Translations under genes and position numbers: made by a program
Notes under the pieces: generated by a model
Seen by the model: the letters and a program-made list of their open reading frames with translations, nothing else
What the model was told of the DNA's origin: nothing
Databases searched by the model: none
Part shown: piece after piece, positions 13,848 through 14,802 of the stretch
Position numbering within the stretch: position 1 is the stretch's first letter
Layout: each line of letters starts with the position of its first letter
Assembly: GCA_023427825.1 (NCBI GenBank)
Contig: JAEZAI010000243.1
Span: forward strand, 1-14,802
DNA from: Actinomycetes bacterium
GTDB lineage: Bacteria > Actinomycetota > Acidimicrobiia > Acidimicrobiales > Microtrichaceae
Reading direction: 5' to 3'
DNA: 14,802 nucleotides

Positions 13848-14802
13848 ATGAAGTCACTCGACACGCTCAAGTCGGTCGTCCGGTTCGGGAGGATCGAGAC
13901 GAACCCTGTCGAACGGCGCCTGGCAAGGGCTGCGTCCGTCGCGGACCTCCGTCGGATCGCCAAGCGACGTCTGCCCGGGGGAGTGTTCGACTACATCGAC
14001 GGCGGCGCAGAGGACGAGCGCACGCTCGCCGCCAACGAGCGGGCCTTCGCCGCCACGACGTTCCGGCCGAGGGTGCTCCGCGGCCTCGACCGCGTCGACA
14101 TCGCCGCCTCGCTGCTCGGTGTGCCACTGGCGTACCCGCTCGTCCTCGCACCGACCGGCTTCACTCGCATCGCCGATCCGCAAGGGGAGCTCGCCGTCGC
14201 CCGCGCCGCCGAGCGCGCCGGCCTGCCGTACACGCTCTCCACGCTCAGCACCCGGTCCATCGAGGAGGTCCGCTCGGTCAGTGCCGGACGCCTCTGGTTC
14301 CAGGTGTACGCGTGGAGGGACCGTGGGCTCGTCAAGGAGATGATCGACCGAGCGGCTGCCGCCCGTTTCGAAGCGCTGGTCCTCACCGTCGACACCGCCG
14401 TGTTCGGCCGGCGCGAGCGCGATGTGCGGCGAGGGTTCTCGCTCCCGCCGACGATCGGCCCGGGGACGATCATCGACGGCGCCCTCCACCCGTCCTGGAC
14501 GTTGTCGTTCCTGCGCGGCGAGCCCATCCGGTTCGCGAACGTCGTCGGCCGTGAGGTCGGCGACGGGGCGTCCCCGGTCACGCTCTCCGACTACATCAAC
14601 ACGCAGTTCGACCCGTCGCTCTCGTGGGACGACATCGACTGGCTCCGCTCGGTCTGGGACGGCCCCATCGTCGTCAAGGGCATCCAACGGGTCGACGACG
14701 CTGTCCGGGCCGCCGATCTGGGGGTCGAGGCCGTCGTGCTGTCCAACCACGGTGGACGGCTGCTCGATGGCGCCCCCGCGCCCCGGGGCCTGGTCGCACC
14801 GG
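13848..14802 (+). CDS. lldD: FMN-dependent L-lactate dehydrogenase, LldD2-like (3' truncated)
   Basis: The frame is open from ATG 13848 to the window end, giving 318 residues of an alpha-hydroxy-acid oxidase/dehydrogenase that is usually about 380-415 long. It should oxidise L-lactate to pyruvate at the membrane or in the cytoplasm, using bound FMN. Active-site residues visible are Y49 (FDYIDGGAEDE), the FQVYAW segment holding the second Tyr, LTVDTA, FMN-contacting K277 (IVVKGI) and catalytic H301 with R304 (SNHGGRLLDGAPAP). The N-terminal half closely resembles my recollection of M. tuberculosis LldD2 (DLRRIAKRR, FDY.DGGAEDE, APTGFTR, FDPSL). An in-frame TGA at 13842-13844 excludes an earlier start; AAGG at 13834-13837 is a modest ribosome site. 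Placed after rhaB, it probably consumes the lactate made by the aldolase/dehydrogenase. Oxidation of another 2-hydroxy acid remains possible. Confidence 0.9.
   Translation, partial: MKSLDTLKSVVRFGRIETNPVERRLARAASVADLRRIAKRRLPGGVFDYIDGGAEDERTLAANERAFAATTFRPRVLRGLDRVDIAASLLGVPLAYPLVLAPTGFTRIADPQGELAVARAAERAGLPYTLSTLSTRSIEEVRSVSAGRLWFQVYAWRDRGLVKEMIDRAAAARFEALVLTVDTAVFGRRERDVRRGFSLPPTIGPGTIIDGALHPSWTLSFLRGEPIRFANVVGREVGDGASPVTLSDYINTQFDPSLSWDDIDWLRSVWDGPIVVKGIQRVDDAVRAADLGVEAVVLSNHGGRLLDGAPAPRGLVAP

Noticed and set aside
13848..14802. Identity as the mycofactocin-associated MftD, a paralogue in the same family
   Set aside because: The N-terminal half follows the LldD2 pattern, and the rhamnose context with lactate as product fits lactate oxidation; no mycofactocin gene is nearby.

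Overview
The window is very GC-rich DNA in which all credible genes lie on the + strand, packed with 4-base overlaps or gaps of 4 to 25 bases. Gene content and style suggest an actinomycete: fused branched-chain-amino-acid-type (HAAT) ABC transporter genes, a Streptomyces/Bacillus-type L-rhamnose isomerase and an LldD2-like flavin lactate dehydrogenase resembling the mycobacterial protein. Acidimicrobiia would fit, but sequence reading alone cannot fix the class. The window looks like a catabolic locus for rhamnose-containing glycosides.

Positions 54-6431 hold a HAAT-type importer in an unusual arrangement. Gene 1 (54-2243) fuses a 12-helix major facilitator (MFS) protein to a LivF-like ATPase. 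Gene 2 (2240-5095) fuses both permeases and the second ATPase (LivH-LivM-LivG) in one chain. Gene 3 (5121-6431) is the lipoprotein substrate-binding component. Gene 4 (6428-9118) overlaps gene 3 by four bases and encodes a GH78 alpha-L-rhamnosidase without a signal peptide. The hydrolase is therefore predicted to be cytoplasmic, which implies that intact rhamnosides are imported.

A 130-base gap (9119-9248) holds the only convincing promoter in the window, with a tandem CATGTG repeat between its -35 and -10 boxes. A 44-codon ORF also spans this gap and overlaps the genes on both sides.

Positions 9249-14802 carry the catabolic genes in pathway order by function: L-rhamnose isomerase (rhaI), a fused rhamnulose-1-phosphate aldolase/lactaldehyde dehydrogenase, rhamnulokinase (rhaB), and an FMN-dependent L-lactate dehydrogenase cut off by the window end. 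Together they would convert rhamnoside to aglycone plus L-rhamnose, then rhamnulose, rhamnulose-1-phosphate, DHAP plus L-lactaldehyde, L-lactate and finally pyruvate. No regulator, rhamnose mutarotase or conventional sugar ABC transporter (CUT-type) is present in the window.

The least conventional element is the importer: a HAAT system with an MFS-LivF fusion, genetically tied to an intracellular rhamnosidase. Substrate assignments for the transporter are inference from context.
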